Notes under the pieces: generated by a model
Databases searched by the model: none
What the model was told of the DNA's origin: nothing
Seen by the model: only the letters and a program-made list of their open reading frames with translations
Assembly: GCA_040544425.1 (NCBI GenBank)
Contig: JBEONO010000020.1
Span: forward strand, 1-64,000
Direction: 5' to 3'
Source: Solimicrobium sp040544425
Lineage (GTDB): Bacteria; Pseudomonadota; Gammaproteobacteria; Burkholderiales; Burkholderiaceae_D
DNA: 64,000 nucleotides
Translations under genes and position numbers: made by a program
Shown here: piece by piece, positions 16,901 through 30,197 of the stretch
How the letters are laid out: every line of letters starts with the position of its first letter
How positions within the stretch are numbered: position 1 is the stretch's first letter

Positions 16901-17134
16901 ATGAAAAAATCTCTTTTATTAGTATCCTTGTTAGCAATCGCTTTAGTTGCATGCAGCAAAAAAGAAGAAGCTGCTCCAGCTCCTGCTCCAGCTCCAGCTG
17001 CAGAAGTAGCTGCTCCAGCTGCTGCTCCAGCTATGGCTCCAGCTGCTGATGCTGCTGCTGCTTCAGCTCCTGCTGCCGCTCCAGCTGCTGACGCTGCTGC
17101 TGCTTCAGCTCCAGCTGCTGCACCTGCTAAGTAA
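16901..17134 (+). CDS. Small Ala/Pro-rich lipoprotein
   Basis: 77 aa. The signal peptide ends in a lipobox Leu-Val-Ala-Cys18, so the mature protein is 60 aa, lipid-anchored. The mature part begins Ser-Lys-Lys-Glu-Glu and then is almost only Ala and Pro, with a 14-residue unit (APAADAAAASAPAA) repeated twice. Nearly all Ala codons are GCT and most Pro codons CCA or CCT, unlike neighbouring genes, which use more GCC and GCG. A perfect -10 box, a long leader and a strong terminator suggest high expression. It may act as a surface or cell-wall spacer. No specific function is known. Confidence 0.8.
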   Translation: MKKSLLLVSLLAIALVACSKKEEAAPAPAPAPAAEVAAPAAAPAMAPAADAAAASAPAAAPAADAAAASAPAAAPAK

Positions 17135-17144
17135 TTTGTAACTT

Positions 17145-17175
17145 AGAAAAAACCGACCTTCGGGTCGGTTTTTTT
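17145..17175 (+). terminator. Strong intrinsic terminator after the small lipoprotein gene
   Basis: AAAAACCGACC and GGTCGGTTTTT pair around a stable TTCG loop (17159-17162), followed by a seven-T run. It lies 10 bp past the stop codon. Confidence 0.95.
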
Positions 17176-17309
17176 ATATCTGCATCATTGCAAGTCCTGA
17201 GATGATGTATCAATTTCGCTTTCCCGAATCGCCGAACACTTCTCCAGCAATATAAAACCGTTTCAGTTAGAATCGCGCTCTTACTTTCAAATCAATTCCC
17301 AATATCATT

Positions 17310-18209
17310 ATGCGCAAAGGTATCATCCTGGCGACCTGCTCCTATCTTGCCTGGGGTTTATTTCCGATCTATTTCAAATCAGTAAGTAACGTTTTACCGG
17401 CCGAAATTTTGTCGCATCGCATATTTTGGGCATTGCCATTTCTGATGCTGATCATGGCCACGCGCGATCAATGGGGATGGCTGTCGAGCTTGATCTCCAG
17501 GCCGAGGGTCTTCTACGGATTTATTGCAAGTGCATCTCTGCTGTCGATCAACTGGTTTATCTATATTTGGGCAGTCAACAATGGCCGCATCGTGGACGCC
17601 AGCCTTGGCTATTTTATTAACCCGATCGTCAATGTACTGCTCGGCTTTATTTTGTTGAAGGAAAGGCTTCGGCCGGTTCAATGGGCATCCGTTGGAATCG
17701 CTGCTGCAGGGGTAGTCTGGCTGGCACTCTTGACCATGCACATGCCGTGGATCAGCCTGGCCCTTGCACTGTCTTTCGGGTCCTATGCACTGTTGCGCAA
17801 AACAGCTGCGCTGGGCGCACTGGAAGGATTAACGCTGGAAACCATGATCTTATTCCCCTGCGCAATGGCCTATCTCATCTACCTGTATTTGCATGGTCAA
17901 AGTACGTTCACATCAACCTGGACCACTGGCGCTGCCACGCCCTGGTTGCTGATCGCCGGTGGACCGATCACTGCAATCCCGTTGCTGTTCTTTGCCGCCG
18001 GTGCGCGACTGATTCCGATGTCGACTTTGGGAATATTGCAATACATCGCTCCCACCATTCAGCTTCTGATCGGGATCATGATTTATCACGAACCGTTCAG
18101 CTCTGACCGATTGATCGGGTTCATGATAATTTGGAGCGCATTGTTTTTGTATTCAGCCGAAGGGCTGTGGCGCGGCTATCGACAGAGACTGGCAGGTCAG
18201 ATCAACTGA
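17310..18209 (+). CDS. rarD: RarD-type EamA transporter
   Basis: 299 aa, about ten membrane segments, two EamA halves. The N-terminus (KGIILATCSYLAWGLFPIYF) and the ISLALALSFGSYALLRK region are typical of RarD, an inner-membrane drug/metabolite superfamily protein named for a chloramphenicol-sensitivity phenotype in other bacteria. The true substrate is not known. The 3' end overlaps the end of convergent nadC by 8 bp. Confidence 0.9.
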   Translation: MRKGIILATCSYLAWGLFPIYFKSVSNVLPAEILSHRIFWALPFLMLIMATRDQWGWLSSLISRPRVFYGFIASASLLSINWFIYIWAVNNGRIVDASLGYFINPIVNVLLGFILLKERLRPVQWASVGIAAAGVVWLALLTMHMPWISLALALSFGSYALLRKTAALGALEGLTLETMILFPCAMAYLIYLYLHGQSTFTSTWTTGAATPWLLIAGGPITAIPLLFFAAGARLIPMSTLGILQYIAPTIQLLIGIMIYHEPFSSDRLIGFMIIWSALFLYSAEGLWRGYRQRLAGQIN

Positions 18210-19080
18210 CACGCAGCGAATAGTCAGTGGCACGCACATCTTTGGTCAGAGCACCGATGGAAATGCGGTCGACACCGGTCTCGGCAATGCCTCTGACGCT
18301 ACTGTCGTTGATCCCACCAGATGCCTCGAGCAATGCGCGACCTGCTGAAATACGCACCGCTTCGCGCATCATGGCCAGATCAAAATTATCTAACAGAATA
18401 GACGTTGCCCCTGCTGCCAGGGCTTCATTCAATTCGGCTATCGATTCGACTTCAATCTGAATGCCAACGCCCGCCTGCAATGCCTGCGCGGATTGCAATG
18501 CCGCACTGATACCACCTGCCGCAGCAATATGATTTTCCTTGACCAGGATCCCGTCATACAGCGCCAGTCGCTGATTCTCGCCACCGCCGACCCGAACTGC
18601 GTATTTTTGCGCCAGACGTAAACCCGGCAAGGTTTTACGGGTATCCAGAATGGCGGCCTTGCATCCTTCGATCAGCCGAACAAAGTGATTCGTTTTGGTC
18701 GCAACGCCTGACAACAATTGCAGAAAATTCAGCGCGCTGCGTTCTGCCGTCAACAGGGCCCGGGCAGGCGCATGGATATCACACACCGCACTGTTTGGCG
18801 TCATCAGATCAGCTTCTGCGTAATGCCAGCTTAATTGCATGTCGGGATGGCATTGCAGCATCACCGCCTCGAACCAGGGCGCGCCACATAAAATGGCCTG
18901 CTCGCGCACGATCACGCGTGCATTCACCCATGCAGAACCGGGAACCAACAGACCTGTGACGTCGCCGCTGCCGATATCTTCCTCCAGGGCGGTTTTCACG
19001 TTCGCTGCCAACGCTGCCACCAATGCATCATCAAATGGTGCAAACGAGTTAACCAGGCGCTTAACCAAATGATTCTCCAT
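18202..19080 (-). CDS. nadC: Nicotinate-nucleotide pyrophosphorylase (quinolinate phosphoribosyltransferase)
   Basis: 292 aa. It turns quinolinate and PRPP into nicotinate mononucleotide and CO2 in de novo NAD synthesis. Family motifs visible are LDTRKTLPGLR, RVGGGENQRLALYDGIL and IEVESIAELNEALAAG. Its start overlaps the nadA stop by one base, so the two are translationally coupled. The gene ends the four-gene operon 22340-18202. Confidence 0.97.
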   Translation of the reverse strand: MENHLVKRLVNSFAPFDDALVAALAANVKTALEEDIGSGDVTGLLVPGSAWVNARVIVREQAILCGAPWFEAVMLQCHPDMQLSWHYAEADLMTPNSAVCDIHAPARALLTAERSALNFLQLLSGVATKTNHFVRLIEGCKAAILDTRKTLPGLRLAQKYAVRVGGGENQRLALYDGILVKENHIAAAGGISAALQSAQALQAGVGIQIEVESIAELNEALAAGATSILLDNFDLAMMREAVRISAGRALLEASGGINDSSVRGIAETGVDRISIGALTKDVRATDYSLRVS

Positions 19081-20213
19081 CAGGCAGGTCCTATTCCTTG
19101 AAATAACTTTTGCTCCGCGGCCAGATCACTGCCGGGACGCACGTTGGCTTTTTTATCGGCAGCAAATTGCAGCATACGATCAATGCACAGCCGGGCTTTA
19201 CGTCCAACCTCTGCATCAACCAATACTTCGTTCTTGCCGTTCTCCAGCACCTCGGCAAGATTACGCAAACCGTTCATCGCCATCCACGGGCAATGCGCGC
19301 AGCTTTTGCAGGTTGCGCTGTTACCGGCAGTTGGCGCCACGATTAATTTTTTGTGCGGCGCGGCCTGCTGCATTTTATAAAGAATGCCATTATCGGTTGC
19401 GACAATAAAAGTCGTTGCGGGCAGCGTCTTGACCGCATTGATCAGTTGCGAAGTCGAACCAACCACATCGGCCAGCGCGACCACCGCCTCTGGCGATTCG
19501 GGATGCACCAAAATTTTGGCATCGGGATATTCATCCCGCAGCAGCGCAAGCTCAACACCCTTAAATTCGTCATGGACCAGACAGGAGCCTTGCCACAACA
19601 GCATATCGGCTCCAGTCTGCTTTTGAATATAGGCGCCCAAATGCTTGTCCGGCGCCCACAATATTTTTTTACCCTGCGCGTGCAGATGCGCAACGATATC
19701 CAGGCCAATTGATGAAGTGACCATCCAGTCGGCGCGCGCTTTGACAGAGGCGCTGGTGTTGGCATACACCACCACCGTGCGGTCCGGATGCGCATCACAA
19801 AATGCGGCAAACTCGTCGGCAGGACAACCCAGATCCAAAGAACAGGTCGCGTCCAGATCCGGCATTAATATGCGCTTTTGCGGGCTTAATATTTTGGCTG
19901 TCTCGCCCATGAAACGTACGCCCGCCACAACTAAAGTCTGCGCGCTGTGATCACGGCCAAAGCGCGCCATTTCCAACGAATCCGAAACACAACCGCCGGT
20001 TTCTTCTGCCAGCGCCTGCAATTCTGCGTCGACATAATAATGGGCGACCAACACCGCCTGTTGTTCTTTAAGCAGGCATCTGATTTTTTCTTTCAACAGA
20101 ATTTTTTCCGCTGCACTCGGCTCATCGGGCACTTTTGCCCAGGCATGGCTGACGCAACTGGAACCGATTTCCATTTGCGGACGTTCAAATTCAATGATCT
20201 TCGTTGCTTGCAT
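19080..20213 (-). CDS. nadA: Quinolinate synthase A
   Basis: 377 aa. It condenses iminoaspartate with dihydroxyacetone phosphate to quinolinate, using a [4Fe-4S] cluster. Cysteines that could hold the cluster are seen in [20 protein letters not shown] and the C-terminal [10 protein letters not shown]. The [19 protein letters not shown] motif at residues 57-75 is typical. It lies 15 bp after the YVTN gene and is coupled to nadC. nadB, the usual iminoaspartate source, is not in the window. Confidence 0.97.
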   Translation of the reverse strand: MQATKIIEFERPQMEIGSSCVSHAWAKVPDEPSAAEKILLKEKIRCLLKEQQAVLVAHYYVDAELQALAEETGGCVSDSLEMARFGRDHSAQTLVVAGVRFMGETAKILSPQKRILMPDLDATCSLDLGCPADEFAAFCDAHPDRTVVVYANTSASVKARADWMVTSSIGLDIVAHLHAQGKKILWAPDKHLGAYIQKQTGADMLLWQGSCLVHDEFKGVELALLRDEYPDAKILVHPESPEAVVALADVVGSTSQLINAVKTLPATTFIVATDNGILYKMQQAAPHKKLIVAPTAGNSATCKSCAHCPWMAMNGLRNLAEVLENGKNEVLVDAEVGRKARLCIDRMLQFAADKKANVRPGSDLAAEQKLFQGIGPA

Positions 20214-20228
20214 AATTCACCCTGGCTA

Positions 20229-21479
20229 TTAACGTAAATTGCCCGTGTGCCCGAGAGAATATCTGCCCGGCTGTGGCCATACGGTTAACCCGTGCGGCTC
20301 CTTGCCGACCGGGATTTTTGTGACTTGACCGTTACTGGTGTCGATATGATAAACCTCATCGTCAAATCGCCCCGACAACCAGAGTTCTTTTCCATTCGCG
20401 CTGACATTACCCATATCCGGACTGCCGCCGCCTGGAATCGGCCATTGCGCGACAATTTTTTCCGAAGCAAAATCAATCACCGTAACACTGCCTTTGCCAT
20501 TCGTCGGCCCATGAATTTTGTGTGAGCCGCGATTTGACACATAGAACTGTTTGCCATCGCGACTCGGATAAATGCCGTGCGCTGCGACACCCGTGGCGAT
20601 AAAACCGATTTTGGTAAATGATTCACCATCGATAATATGGACGCCATCGGCCTCCATGTCAGCCACGTAAAACCGCTTGCCGTCCGGCGAGCTGCGAATG
20701 TCCTGTGGCATTCCTTTTTTAGAACTGCAGATTTCCGTATCGGCCGGATTAATCGGTCCGGTATTGGTTGGCGCAGCCCTGAAACGGGTACTCGGCATGG
20801 TCAATTTCAGGTAGCCGATGACGCTGCGATTGACCAGATCAATCTTGGCAATACTGCCTTCAAACTCGCAGGTAAACATGGCGTATTTACCGTCGATCGA
20901 AAAATCGGCGTGGTTAATCCCTTTGCATTGCGGCACGTCAATTGAGTACTGCATCTGCATGGTTTGCGGATCACGGAAATCCAGACGGTGCTTGGCTTCA
21001 GCAACCACAATGGCGGATTTTCCGTCGGGAGAAAAATACAGATTGTAAGGATCATCAACCGGTATCGCCTGGCCAGGCTTGCCGGTGCGCGGGTCGATCG
21101 GTGTCAGGCTGCCGTCGGTGCGACCTTCGGCATTGTTCGCCACCCACAGCGTGCGCAGGTCCCAGGACGGAACAATATGCTGGGGCGAGCGACCGACTTT
21201 AAACCGATCAATGACTTTCAAGGTCGCCGGGTCGATCACGGTGACATCGTTGGAACGCAGATTGGGCACATACACGCGCTCCAGATCTTCTTTGACGACC
21301 GGGTTAAACATGTTTGCACCGGTTTCACTGTACAAATTCAGCGGATTAACGACTGGCGGCATGCCAGGTACGGTTAAAATTGGCTTGACTCCCGTCGGAA
21401 TGGCGGGCGTGGTGGCCTGAGGCGCTGCAAAAATCGCAGTCGCCAGCAAGGTCAATGTTAGTAGAGATGCTTTTTTCAT
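20229..21479 (-). CDS. Exported YVTN/YncE-type beta-propeller protein
   Basis: 416 aa. A Sec signal peptide is seen at residues 1-19. The rest has seven-bladed propeller repeats of the YVTN kind (YVPNLRSNDVTVIDPATL, FYVADMEADGVHIID, FYVSNRGSHKI). Relatives include YncE and the d1-type domain of cytochrome cd1, but I see no haem-binding CxxCH. Likely periplasmic. It is the second gene of the operon, 30 bp after the creatininase-like gene and 15 bp before nadA. Its substrate or partner is unknown. Confidence 0.85.
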   Translation of the reverse strand: MKKASLLTLTLLATAIFAAPQATTPAIPTGVKPILTVPGMPPVVNPLNLYSETGANMFNPVVKEDLERVYVPNLRSNDVTVIDPATLKVIDRFKVGRSPQHIVPSWDLRTLWVANNAEGRTDGSLTPIDPRTGKPGQAIPVDDPYNLYFSPDGKSAIVVAEAKHRLDFRDPQTMQMQYSIDVPQCKGINHADFSIDGKYAMFTCEFEGSIAKIDLVNRSVIGYLKLTMPSTRFRAAPTNTGPINPADTEICSSKKGMPQDIRSSPDGKRFYVADMEADGVHIIDGESFTKIGFIATGVAAHGIYPSRDGKQFYVSNRGSHKIHGPTNGKGSVTVIDFASEKIVAQWPIPGGGSPDMGNVSANGKELWLSGRFDDEVYHIDTSNGQVTKIPVGKEPHGLTVWPQPGRYSLGHTGNLR

Positions 21480-21509
21480 TATTCGTCTTTTAAAATTAAA
21501 CCTGATCCA

Positions 21510-22340
21510 TTAATTCTTCATCGCTGCACGAATTGCAGCCACTGATCCATCAACGATCAACTGGATACCCAGTTGACCCAGTTCGACACTGGCACGTCTT
21601 GGATCGCCCGTTACGCCATCATTTACCGTCGGTTTGGGGCCAGCGGCCATCGCATCGCTGCGCACCAGATTTTTATCCACGGCCATCGTCAGTGCCGTAT
21701 CCGGCAAACCACCATGCGCGCCAATTTCGGCATCGCCAAATCCGCGTGTTTTTAACATCGCGTCGACGCCCGCAGAACTCAGGCGATAATATTCCGCCAA
21801 ATAAATCACGCGCGAACGCGGATCATTTGCCCATTCCTTATTTAATTTTTTCGCGACCCGTTCCATGTTTGGTTTGTAGCCGCCATGGTCGCCCAGCATC
21901 ACAATATATTTAAAGCCATGCTGTTTAAAACTGCGCACCGCCCCTTCCAGCATCGCCTCAAAGGCTGCATCCGGAATTGAAATCGTACCGGTAAAGCGCA
22001 TGTGCGCCACGGGTGGATTGATTGAGCCTTCCGGAACATAGCTGATTACTGGTGCCACCAGGGTATTGCCGAGCTTTTGCGCGATTTGTCCGGCGATGGC
22101 ATGAACGCGAAAATTATGTTTGCCAAGCGCCACATACGGGCCTGTCTGTTCGGTCGCCCCAATCGGAATCAGGATGGTATTGCTGCCTGATGCGAGCCGA
22201 TCTCTTACTTCGGTACTGGTCAACTCTTCAAGCTCAACGGTGTCCGCGACAGGTCGGGTCAGGCTGGCAACTACTGGTGAAGACATCAACCACGTGCATA
22301 TTAATAGTCCGAGCAAACACGATGTGCGGGAAAAACGCAA
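21510..22340 (-). CDS. Exported creatininase-family protein with altered metal motif
   Basis: 276 aa. A signal peptide is likely at residues 1-25. The fold is recognised by IPIGATEQTGPYVALGKHN (residues 58-76), MLGDHGGYKPN (148-158) and GAHGGLPDTALTM (207-219). In classical creatininases the first motif reads roughly E-Q-H-G-P-H-L-P-L-x-T-D, with His and Asp as metal ligands. Here the His is Thr66 and the Asp position is His75 or Asn76, so metal binding must differ or be lost. It is the first gene of the operon with the YVTN propeller and nadAC. Amidohydrolase activity on a periplasmic substrate is possible but unproven. Confidence 0.8.
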   Translation of the reverse strand: MRFSRTSCLLGLLICTWLMSSPVVASLTRPVADTVELEELTSTEVRDRLASGSNTILIPIGATEQTGPYVALGKHNFRVHAIAGQIAQKLGNTLVAPVISYVPEGSINPPVAHMRFTGTISIPDAAFEAMLEGAVRSFKQHGFKYIVMLGDHGGYKPNMERVAKKLNKEWANDPRSRVIYLAEYYRLSSAGVDAMLKTRGFGDAEIGAHGGLPDTALTMAVDKNLVRSDAMAAGPKPTVNDGVTGDPRRASVELGQLGIQLIVDGSVAAIRAAMKN

Positions 22341-22620
22341 AATAATTTCCGATGAAATGATAACAAGCCGTGATTATCGCACCCCTGTGCTCTTTAGGGA
22401 ATATTGCGTTTGCGCTGGCGCAAATTATGCAGCGATTTCAAATTGCTTAAATTACAGCAATTTTCGCACTTTATAAATTAAATCTGCCTATCCGGACTTT
22501 TACTTATTGTTAAGACAATAGCTAGTTGCGAGACTCGCCCGGCTTTATTGGATGCGCCTGGTAATTCTATTAAGGCGCAATGGAAATTTTATTTCAATGA
22601 ATTTTAAAAAGGAAACAGCT

Positions 22621-24564
22621 ATGTCTCGAACAAATAAACCCTTAAGAAAAAAAATCTATTTACTTGCCCAATCCGCGCTTATTACTTCACTGTTGGTCGG
22701 TTGTGGCGGATCATCAAATTCCGATTCATCAACTAACCCGAGCCACACACAAAAAAAGGCAGTCAATCCGGCAGCATTGAATGCAACGACATCCACCGAA
22801 CCGTTTTATGATTTCGGTTTAAATGGCAGTCAATACAGCGGATCGTTCTCAATCAACATTGGCAATATTAATGTGACTTCGCCAATCAACACGATTGTAT
22901 TTACCTCGAACGCCGAATTGACTACCAGCCTCTGGTACGGCTCGCTGATGAATTACCCGATTCCTGATATAACAAAAACCGGCAACCAGGCAACCGGTTT
23001 CACTTACACCTTGGACTACACCAACAAAGTCGGCCACGATTCCTTTTATCCAAGCTCAGGAACGATTACGGTTCCGTGGACGCTGGGGTTCACAGGAGAC
23101 CCACTCAATCCGGTGGTCCCGCTGATCAAGTCACTGTCTGTCAACGGTGTTCCGTATCCGCTGAATCCGCAAAATTATCCCGACTGCGGCGCCTGTGCAG
23201 ACCCTGGCAATGGCAAAGTGATTGCCGGCTATCAGGAACAATGGTCAGTTTACGGATTGGCTTACTATCCGACCGACATTCCCTTCACCAAACTCAACAC
23301 CATCAACTACGCCTTCATCAGTTTTGCGACGCCACATTCTTATCCTGGATATGGCAGCGGAACCTACGGGATCGTTTCGGCAGATGATGCGGCAGACTAC
23401 TATCAATTGATCGAACTGTACAAGGCCAAGCAACGCTATCCCTATCTAAAAGTCGTGTTGTCATTTGGGGGCTGGACCAATGACAATCAGTCTGTTTTCC
23501 CAGATATTAATTTTGAAAAAATGGACGAATCACAGCGCGCCATTTTTGCTGAAAATGCCGCCAAGCTGGTCAATCAGCTAGGTCTCGACGGCATCGATAT
23601 TGACTGGGAATGGTGGGCAAATACCAGAACTTCGTCGCCAACAGTGTGCTCGGACACCTACTATGTCAAACCCGCCGGATATTGCCCGCAACCAAATCAG
23701 CCACCGATCTATCACCCGCACAGCACGGCAAACTACGTTGATTTATTGATGAAATTGAGAGCGCAGTTGGGTACCGACAAATTACTGAGCATTGCAACCG
23801 TATCCGATGCCAGCAAAATTGCCGCCGATGAAGATCCGGCTCAGGGAGGCTATGCCGGTGCATGGGCACAGATCGCCAGTTATGTTGATCGCATCAACGT
23901 GATGGAGTACGACATGCATGGCGCATTCGACTACCACGTAAGCAATGGCAACCTTGATGGCTTATCGTATTCTCAGGCAACCTGGGATGTTGATCCGGTT
24001 CTGGCAGCCGTGAATCAGAATGTCAGCATCAAAGCATCGATCCAAAAATATGTGGACTATGGAGTACCAGTCAACAAGCTGATAATCGGGTTCCCGGCCT
24101 ACGGCCGCAGTTCGTATATTGGCACTGCTGGCAACACAGCGGGCGCAGAACAAATCATCACTTCAGCTACTGCGCCAGTCGGTGAATTGGACGGCGGCAG
24201 CAACACGCCAGGCAGTCCACCTGTTGCCGGTTTATTCAGCTATAAGTGCCTGTTAGATTCTTCCAGATGCATCAACGGCGCGGCGATTGTAAATGGATTG
24301 ACCAAAATCCAAAAAAGCAATGTCACGTTTTATGATTCCACTTACCAATTGACTCCATGGGGATACGGAACGTATCCGGGCAGTACCAACCTGATTTACA
24401 TTTCCTATGATGACGAGAACAGTGTGGCAGACAAATTGGCTAAAACCTGTCAGACGTTTGGCGCAATCGGCGGTGCCATGGTGTGGGCGTTGGACGGTGA
24501 CACCAGCGATCAACACTCGCTGGTCAACAGCATCCAAAATAAATTGGCGGCAGGCTGTCAGTAG
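22621..24564 (+). CDS. GH18 chitinase, lipoprotein
   Basis: 647 aa from ATG 22621, with AAAGGA 7 nt upstream; the in-frame starts at 22552 and 22597 lack one. The signal peptide ends in lipobox Leu-Val-Gly-Cys28. A Ser/Thr-rich linker follows, then a carbohydrate-binding-like domain (about 55-185), then the GH18 barrel (about 200-640). The catalytic motif DGIDIDWE is at residues 323-330, with Glu330 the proton donor; VVLSFGGW and the closing GGAMVWALDGD are also typical. It would cut chitin at the cell surface. The gene is alone and divergent from the creatininase operon. Confidence 0.93.
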   Translation: MSRTNKPLRKKIYLLAQSALITSLLVGCGGSSNSDSSTNPSHTQKKAVNPAALNATTSTEPFYDFGLNGSQYSGSFSINIGNINVTSPINTIVFTSNAELTTSLWYGSLMNYPIPDITKTGNQATGFTYTLDYTNKVGHDSFYPSSGTITVPWTLGFTGDPLNPVVPLIKSLSVNGVPYPLNPQNYPDCGACADPGNGKVIAGYQEQWSVYGLAYYPTDIPFTKLNTINYAFISFATPHSYPGYGSGTYGIVSADDAADYYQLIELYKAKQRYPYLKVVLSFGGWTNDNQSVFPDINFEKMDESQRAIFAENAAKLVNQLGLDGIDIDWEWWANTRTSSPTVCSDTYYVKPAGYCPQPNQPPIYHPHSTANYVDLLMKLRAQLGTDKLLSIATVSDASKIAADEDPAQGGYAGAWAQIASYVDRINVMEYDMHGAFDYHVSNGNLDGLSYSQATWDVDPVLAAVNQNVSIKASIQKYVDYGVPVNKLIIGFPAYGRSSYIGTAGNTAGAEQIITSATAPVGELDGGSNTPGSPPVAGLFSYKCLLDSSRCINGAAIVNGLTKIQKSNVTFYDSTYQLTPWGYGTYPGSTNLIYISYDDENSVADKLAKTCQTFGAIGGAMVWALDGDTSDQHSLVNSIQNKLAAGCQ

Positions 24565-24584
24565 AGCTTGGAATTTAGCGGCAG

Positions 24585-25967
24585 TTAAGGCGCGGCCGAC
24601 AAGCCGTGCCTCATGTTCAACTGACGAAACTCGGTCAACTGATCGCGCACTTTCAAAATAACACTCGCCCATTCACCACTGGCAGGTTGCCGGAACAAGG
24701 TCATTGTGTTTGGATACCAGGGGCTGGTATCGCTGTCAGCGTGCCAGCGCCAGTCGCAGCGATAATCCGGCAACAGCACCCAGCAAGGCTTGCCCATCGC
24801 CCCAGCCAGGTGAGCGACAGCAGTATCGACACTGATCACCAGATCGAGATTTTGAATCACGGCAGCAGTCTCGGCAAAATCAGTCAACAAGGCACCTAGT
24901 GCCATCATCTTGAATGGAACAGCTTCTGCTTCGCCCAATCCCTTTTGCAGACTGATCAGGTTCACTCCAGAAACGGCCGAAAGCGGGATAAGTGTCTGTA
25001 CTGAAGCAATTGACCGGTCGGCATCGTTCTCAAATTGCGGGTTGCCCTGCCAGACCAGGCCAACCCGCAATCCGTCTTTGGGTAATCGGGCATGCCATTT
25101 TTCGGTCAGTGCTGGTTCAGCGTGCAAATACGGAATCGGGGTGGGGATATTATTGGATCGGGTCAGGCAATTGCGCGGCAGGCTCATTGGCGGCGACCAG
25201 TAATCCCAGCCAGTCGGAGGAACTTCATCGCTAAAGGAAAACAGCTGATCAACCCCGGCAAGACTGCCAAATAACCTTTTCAAACCCGGATGACAAATCA
25301 TCGCCAGTCTGCTGACACCCCGGGCTTTGAGCTCACTGATATACCGGCTGTAAAAAATCATGTCGCCGTGTCCCGCCTCGAAACCGATCATCAGCGATTT
25401 GCCAAATAATGGTTCGCCGCGCCAGCGCGGAAACTGAAAATGATTTTCCAACATCGGATACTGCCAACGATCTTCCAGCCGGTCCCAGCCTTCTTCCCAG
25501 CGCCGTTGACGCAGCAGGATATAACTCAGATTGAAGCTGGCATTGGCCAGCGTCTCGTCGTTGGCCAGCGCGGCGTGATAGCACTGCTCGGCTTCCGCTT
25601 CGCGCTTCAAACAGGCCAGCAATACCCCGAGATTTGACCAGGCAGAGGCACTGTTCGGATGCAGGTTCAGGTAGTTCCGGTACAACAGTTCTGATTCGGA
25701 AAAGCGCTTTTGCTCCATCAACATCACGCCGAGGATCAAATACGGCTGCTCCAGATCCGGGCTGAAAGAAATCGCTTTCAGCAGGCACTTTTCAGCAAAA
25801 TTGAGGTCACCGGCCTTGGAACGCAAATACCCCAGATTGGCCCAGGCCTCACTGAAATTGGGTTCCAGATTCAGGGCATTGCGAAAGCATTGTTCTGCGA
25901 CCAGTGTTTTACCCGACTGCATCAGCCGATTACCTTCGTAGAATAATTCTTGCGCAGGTGTGGTCAT
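24585..25967 (-). CDS. TPR protein with glycosyltransferase-like C-terminal domain
   Basis: 460 aa from ATG 25967; a GTG at 26018 would overlap ftsB and add 17 residues. Four to five TPR units (about residues 5-155; for example SEAWANLGYL and ASAWSNLGVLLA) precede a domain like the heptosyltransferase or O-GlcNAc-transferase C-terminus (LVISVDTAVAHLAGAMGKPCWVLLP at about 380-405). Such proteins are often near glycan or flagellin-modification genes, but here it is downstream of eno-ftsB. The acceptor is unknown, and the activity is inferred from fold only. Confidence 0.8.
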   Translation of the reverse strand: MTTPAQELFYEGNRLMQSGKTLVAEQCFRNALNLEPNFSEAWANLGYLRSKAGDLNFAEKCLLKAISFSPDLEQPYLILGVMLMEQKRFSESELLYRNYLNLHPNSASAWSNLGVLLACLKREAEAEQCYHAALANDETLANASFNLSYILLRQRRWEEGWDRLEDRWQYPMLENHFQFPRWRGEPLFGKSLMIGFEAGHGDMIFYSRYISELKARGVSRLAMICHPGLKRLFGSLAGVDQLFSFSDEVPPTGWDYWSPPMSLPRNCLTRSNNIPTPIPYLHAEPALTEKWHARLPKDGLRVGLVWQGNPQFENDADRSIASVQTLIPLSAVSGVNLISLQKGLGEAEAVPFKMMALGALLTDFAETAAVIQNLDLVISVDTAVAHLAGAMGKPCWVLLPDYRCDWRWHADSDTSPWYPNTMTLFRQPASGEWASVILKVRDQLTEFRQLNMRHGLSAAP

Positions 25968-25992
25968 AGGATTGAAACGACAATCTGGTGAT

Positions 25993-26283
25993 TTACTTAT
26001 TGGTTTTTGGTTGCTCACCCAGGATTTGAATGAACACTTCGCCTTTTTTCAGCATCCCCAATTCATAGCGGGCGCGTTCTTCTACGGCGTCAGTCCCATC
26101 TTTTAAATCATTGACTTCCGATTCGAGCTTGGCGTTGCGCGTTTTGAGCTCCTGCACCCTGGCATGCGCCACGCCAACCTGATGTTCCATATCCCAGACC
26201 CGCAACCAACCTCCCTTGCCCAGCCAGAGTGGATACTGGATGAGCACTAACAGGGAAGTCAGGACGACGGCGATAAAACGCAT
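25993..26283 (-). CDS. ftsB: Cell division protein FtsB
   Basis: 96 aa. One N-terminal membrane helix ([17 protein letters not shown]) is followed by a coiled coil ([21 protein letters not shown]) and the conserved [18 protein letters not shown]. FtsB forms a bridge with FtsL and FtsQ at the division septum. The position directly after eno (21 bp) is the usual one in proteobacteria. Confidence 0.95.
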   Translation of the reverse strand: MRFIAVVLTSLLVLIQYPLWLGKGGWLRVWDMEHQVGVAHARVQELKTRNAKLESEVNDLKDGTDAVEERARYELGMLKKGEVFIQILGEQPKTNK

Positions 26284-26304
26284 GGCAGTGTGGGTAGGAT
26301 TGGA

Positions 26305-27597
<1,293 letters not shown>

Positions 27598-27634
27598 CTA
27601 GTAAATAAAAAAAGTCAGAACGAATTCAAACAGC

Positions 27635-27665
27635 AAAAAAATACCAAACTTGACAAGTTTGGTAT
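27635..27665 (-). terminator. Intrinsic terminator after kdsA
   Basis: ATACCAAACTT (27641-27651) and AAGTTTGGTAT (27655-27665) form a perfect 11-bp stem with loop GAC. On the minus strand a run of T follows (A run at 27635-27640 on plus). It ends the pyrG-kdsA transcript ahead of eno. Confidence 0.9.
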
Positions 27666-27684
27666 CGGTTAAATTGAAACAGAT

Positions 27685-30197
<2,513 letters not shown>

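Noticed and set aside
17038..17120. GCT/GCA-rich run that could be a phase-variable simple repeat
   Set aside because: The 42-bp unit and the codon triplets keep the frame when units change, so it would alter length but not switch the gene off. No short non-triplet repeat is present.
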